Assembly: GCA_004431415.1 (NCBI GenBank)
Contig: QPMI01000160.1
Coordinates: 101,297 to 165,296 of the forward strand
Reading direction: 5' to 3'
DNA length: 64,000 bases
From: Cyanophora paradoxa
Taxonomy: Eukaryota > Glaucocystophyceae > Cyanophorales > Cyanophoraceae
Both the position numbers and the translations under genes were made by a program. Shown one piece after another: positions 61,198 through 64,000 of this stretch. Under the pieces are notes generated by a model. The model was not told the DNA's origin. It saw only the letters and a list, made by a program, of their open reading frames with translations, and ran no database searches. The first letter of the stretch is position 1. The number at the start of each line of letters is the position of its first letter.

Positions 61198-62077
61198 TGA
61201 ACGGCCCGACGACGTCAATTCACGCGGCATCGTCGCGCAGCAACCATCGGCGACCGCGCTTCGCACACATATGTGCAAAGCATCTCTAAGATCGATATAT
61301 CGCACTAGATCGAATATTGACTTCGCATGTATGCGCACTACCGCAGATCAATCAAGCCACCATCGTAGGCACTCCGACTCCGACCTTGACAACGAGATCC
61401 GGCGCGCAGCTGAAGGTTGGCCATGTTTGCCTGACGGGCGGAGTCTTTCACGGCACGAACATTTTCTCCGAGTGCCCGGGCCTGCGCACCGCTAAGGTTC
61501 GATGAATACTTTAATTTACTCGTAAAGTGCATCGTAAAGCACTTAGCGACTTTCCTCAGTACCGAATGACAGCATACAACATTCAGTACGACGCGAATTC
61601 TCGGACGTTCTTTGTGGAAGCGGACGTGAGACCGTACGGGTCTTCGCAAACTGTCCGCAAGAAGCTTCCGCCGTGTGATAAATGCATCGGGCGCCCCCGA
61701 ATGGTTGCTGTCATTCCGGTGAACTTGCCAATGCCAATTGCGTTTTCTGCTCTCATGTAATTTCTCTTGCACAGTCCCGCCCATTGATATCTTCAGGGAT
61801 CTCCAAAGATGTCATGGACCCTGTGCACGTGCGGGGCGTGGTCATTACGCCCACTGGTGACTTTTACCACGACCACGAATGCATTCTCCTCGAAAGCGCT
61901 GCAACATTGATCCTCGGGCCCGGGCTTTCGACATTCGAGGCGGCCAGACGCGGCTTCGACCCGTGCCCGCGGTGCTCTCATCTGATGCGCAGCCGGGGGC
62001 TGGTGTTGTATGCCCCCCACCCAATTATGAAGGAGGACCTAAAGCGTCGTCGCAATTTTCGGATTCAATATCAATGA
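61198..62077 (+). CDS. Small protein with two H/C...PC-x-x-C Zn-binding-like modules
   Basis: Three well-supported exons: 61347-61496, about 61560-61703 and 61775-62077 (stop TGA). A short first exon from ATG 61198 is possible but weak. The protein contains the same pattern twice: FHGTNIFSECPGL followed at some distance by LPPCDKC, and FYHDHECILL followed by EAARRGFDPCPRC. This H-x(4-8)-C ... EA-x(3)-G-x-x-PC-x-x-C layout is the one seen in small zinc-binding modules of the Ada-metal-binding/endonuclease-associated type. I infer zinc binding from the spaced Cys/His residues only. The basic C-terminus (KRRRNFRIQYQ) would suit nucleic acid or membrane contact. I cannot name the protein. Confidence 0.6.
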
Positions 62078-62181
62078 AAAATTGCTGCAGCTGAACAATG
62101 CATTTGAGCAAATATTAGCTATACTGCATCTCGAGATCTCAGAGTCTTTCTGCGTGTTTTCATCATTGCAGCTGCATCTCG

Positions 62182-62230
<49 letters not shown>

Positions 62231-62482
62231 CTGTATAGCTAGCGCTAGCTGTAGGGTGAAGGGGCCCGGGGATGAGGCGGCGGTCGGCGTGAGCGGGGCC
62301 GAAGCGTTGGCGGCCGCGTGGGCCGCAGACGGTGCGCGGCGGTGGGCCGGAGACAGGGCTAGGGTGAAGGGGGGAAGGGCAGGCGGGGGAAGGGCGGCGC
62401 GGACGGCGCGGGCGGAGACCGGCCGGGATACCGGGGGCCCCGTGATCCGCGGGCAGGCAATCTGGTTCATTTACGCGAAGAC
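62078..62482. other. Gap between convergent genes with a 48-base poly-G tract
   Basis: The gap lies between the stop codons of the plus-strand small gene (62077) and the minus-strand right-edge gene (62483). It contains an uninterrupted run of G at 62183-62230 followed by CTGTATAGCTAGCGCTAGC, a palindromic stretch. No exon was recognised. The G run may be shorter or longer in reality. Confidence 0.6.
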
Positions 62483-63962
62483 CTAATCGAGGGCCATGGG
62501 CGTCGCCTCGTCCCCCGCCTCGGCTGCCGCCGCCGCCGCCGCCGCCGGGCGGCCGAGCTGCCCGGCCCAAAGGCGTCAGCTGCAGGCCCGTCAGGGGCGG
62601 GGCCGGGGGCTACAACGGACCGCGGCGAGGGCGCGGGCGAATCGCTCGGCGTCGGCGGCGGAGGCGGCGTGCAGCTGGGGGCCGGCGGCGGCCGCCGGCG
62701 GGGCGGCCGAGAGCGGGCTCGCCTCGTGCGGGGAGTGCAGGCAGTGGAGGTGCATCGCCGAGCCCTGCGCACGATGCGCGGGGCGCGACGTCAGAAGGGC
62801 AGCGGGAGAGGTTCAAAGGTTTGTATGTGAAGGCGAGGCCAGAAGTGGGCGGAAAGCATTAGAAAAGACCGGAGAAGCGGACGGAAAGCATTGGAAAAGA
62901 CCGGCTAGACGGCTGGCCGCCGGCTAGTGCCGGGCAGCGTCCACTCTAGCCTCTGGCGGCGCGCACTAGCCGGCGGCCAGCCGTCTCGCAGCATCTTGGG
63001 AGCTTCTCGAAGGTTTGAGGGCCGCCGCCCGGCCGGTGCCCGCGGCTGGAGGCTAGCTATAGACCGGACGAAAGCTCAAGCTCTCTGCTTGCTTAGCCTT
63101 AGAAAAGCTCCCTAGCTCCTTCACGTGAAACGGACCTGCGTGTAGCTTTTCTAAGCATCTAGAGAGCTTTTTTAAGGCATAAGGCGCGTGAAACGGACCT
63201 GCATGTAGAGGGCCCGTGCGCGCGGCTGGAGGCTAGACTGGACGAAAGCTCTTTTAACTTATCTTCTACCTTACAAAGCTCTCTAGGCCTTGGCTAACAA
63301 AAGCACCCCAACGTAAAACGGACCTGCATGTAGAGGGCGTGCGTGGCCGGGAGCGCGTTCGAAGCGGAGGCGGCGGGGCGCTCGCCGCTCGGGGCCGCGG
63401 CCGGGACGAGGGAGGTCAGGCAGGCGACCTTGCCCCCCGACAGGAACTTGACGAGGGACACTGTCGCACTGCGCTCGCTCGCTCGTTCAGGCGCTCAGGT
63501 GCGTCTCAGGGGGGGTACAAGAAGGCTCGCCTGTCCGTGGCGCAGGCGGGTGTAGCCCGGTGCAGGCACCGCACCCGGTACGCAGACATCTGGGGGGTGG
63601 AGATTCAGCCGGGCGAAGGCGAGGGGGGGGGTAGAAGGGGGGGTACGGGGCGCGCCTCGATGCCCTTCGGGGCGGGCTTCCAGTGGAGGACGCTGCCCCC
63701 GCCTGCGCCCTCGGCTGCCGCGCCAGGTCAGGTGAGCAGTGCCGCTTAGAGTTGGAGCGGCAGAATCAGAGAATTATGACTGTTCTAGAACGGCGGGAGA
63801 GCAGTGGAAGAGTTATGTAAAGGTGAGAGCGTCTTAGAGCGTGTGCCTAGAAGAGCGTCTTAGAATTGAAGCGGCAGTGGCGGCACCTGCGTGCCCGCGG
63901 CGGGGCGGGGCGGCGTGCGCATCGGCCGCGTGGAGCAGGACGACGTCGTACGCCCCCCCGTC
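62483..63962 (-). CDS. Unrecognised intron-rich protein, 3' part only (5' exons beyond window)
   Basis: Six exons join in continuous frame: 63962-63887, 63714-63647, 63589-63519, 63468-63324, 62764-62621 and 62557-62483, giving 192 residues and the stop. Evidence for coding is the frame continuity across five introns (two starting GTACCCC) and natural phrases such as YDVVLLHAADAHA, GSVLHWKPAPKGIEA, SLVKFLSGGKVACLTSL and AADAERFARALAA. The hydrophobic-x-F-x-G-G-x-V-x-x-L-T segment followed by THALYMQGSAMHLHC is faintly like the C-terminal domain of FBXO9-type F-box proteins. This is only a hypothesis, and no F-box is in view. It ends in a poly-Ala stretch and MALD. The intron 63323-62765 holds duplicated exon edges. 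Confidence 0.65.
63128..63338 (-). repeat. Duplicated exon end plus donor inside an intron of the right-edge gene
   Basis: The exon edge at 63316-63338 (AAACGGACCTGCATGTAGAG on the plus strand, i.e. CTACATGCAG/GTCCGTTT on the coding strand) recurs exactly at 63191-63213 and, with one change, at 63128-63145. A companion block (GCGGCTGGAGGCTAG ... GGACGAAAGCTC) is paired at about 63041-63077 and 63222-63252. The intron therefore contains two further potential donor sites in their exon context. Confidence 0.85.
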
Positions 63963-64000
63963 CTGCGAACGAAGGCGGTCGGTGGGGGGGGGGGGGGGGG

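Noticed and set aside
1-64000. tRNA, rRNA or snRNA genes
   Set aside because: No cloverleaf with A/B boxes, no rRNA core sequence and no snRNA signature was noticed by eye on either strand; a covariance-model scan would be needed to be certain.

Overview
This window looks like nuclear DNA of a GC-rich, intron-dense single-celled eukaryote, probably a protist or alga. The protein set is eukaryotic: an F-box protein, an NBR1-type PB1/ZZ protein, a REJ/GAIN/GPS receptor, a NACHT-TPR protein and an ABCB half-transporter. Every gene is cut by many introns, and no bacterial operon, Shine-Dalgarno site or phage gene is visible. GC-AG introns are unusually common, as reported for some haptophytes such as Emiliania, but I cannot place the organism from sequence alone.

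Layout, left to right. 1-4379 (minus): 3' truncated gene for a secreted protein with three LamG-like domains. 4380-6489: intergenic DNA packed with palindromic hexamers, a small tandem repeat and a 50-bp perfect foldback element. 6490-about 12750 (minus): DUF4062-like/NACHT/TPR protein resembling nephrocystin-3. 13327-15265 (plus): PB1 + ZZ zinc finger protein resembling NBR1/p62, transcribed divergently from the NACHT gene. 15266-18790: intergenic, again palindrome-rich. 18791-49137 (plus): one giant gene for a cell-surface protein with a signal-like peptide, a long array of Ig/filamin-like repeats (with a recent 1.63-kb internal tandem duplication), an REJ region, a GAIN-like region with a GPS motif, one membrane helix, and FN3-like repeats after the helix. 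48517-50779: a 1138-bp tandem duplication of its 3' end. 51224-53651 (minus): F-box/leucine-rich repeat protein. 53965-60862 (plus): ABCB-type transporter with about 20 exons. About 61198-62077 (plus): small protein with two Zn-binding-like modules. 62483-63962 (minus): unrecognised protein whose 5' end lies beyond the window.

Two intron styles are present. The NACHT, NBR1-like, ABC and right-edge genes have C-rich introns, often starting GTACCCC or GC and ending in poly-C before AG. The LamG and giant receptor genes have AT-rich introns with palindromes such as TCATGATCA. The most unusual pattern is that several introns of the ABC gene, and one of the right-edge gene, contain extra copies of the adjoining exon-intron junction, as if the introns grew by tandem duplication across their own splice sites.

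Functionally the genes do not form a pathway. The LamG and REJ/GPS proteins belong to the cell surface, the NBR1-like and F-box proteins to protein turnover, the NACHT-TPR protein to STAND-type signalling scaffolds, and the ABCB protein to membrane export. Exon borders were read by eye from splice signals and frame continuity. Those marked 'about' may be off by several bases.
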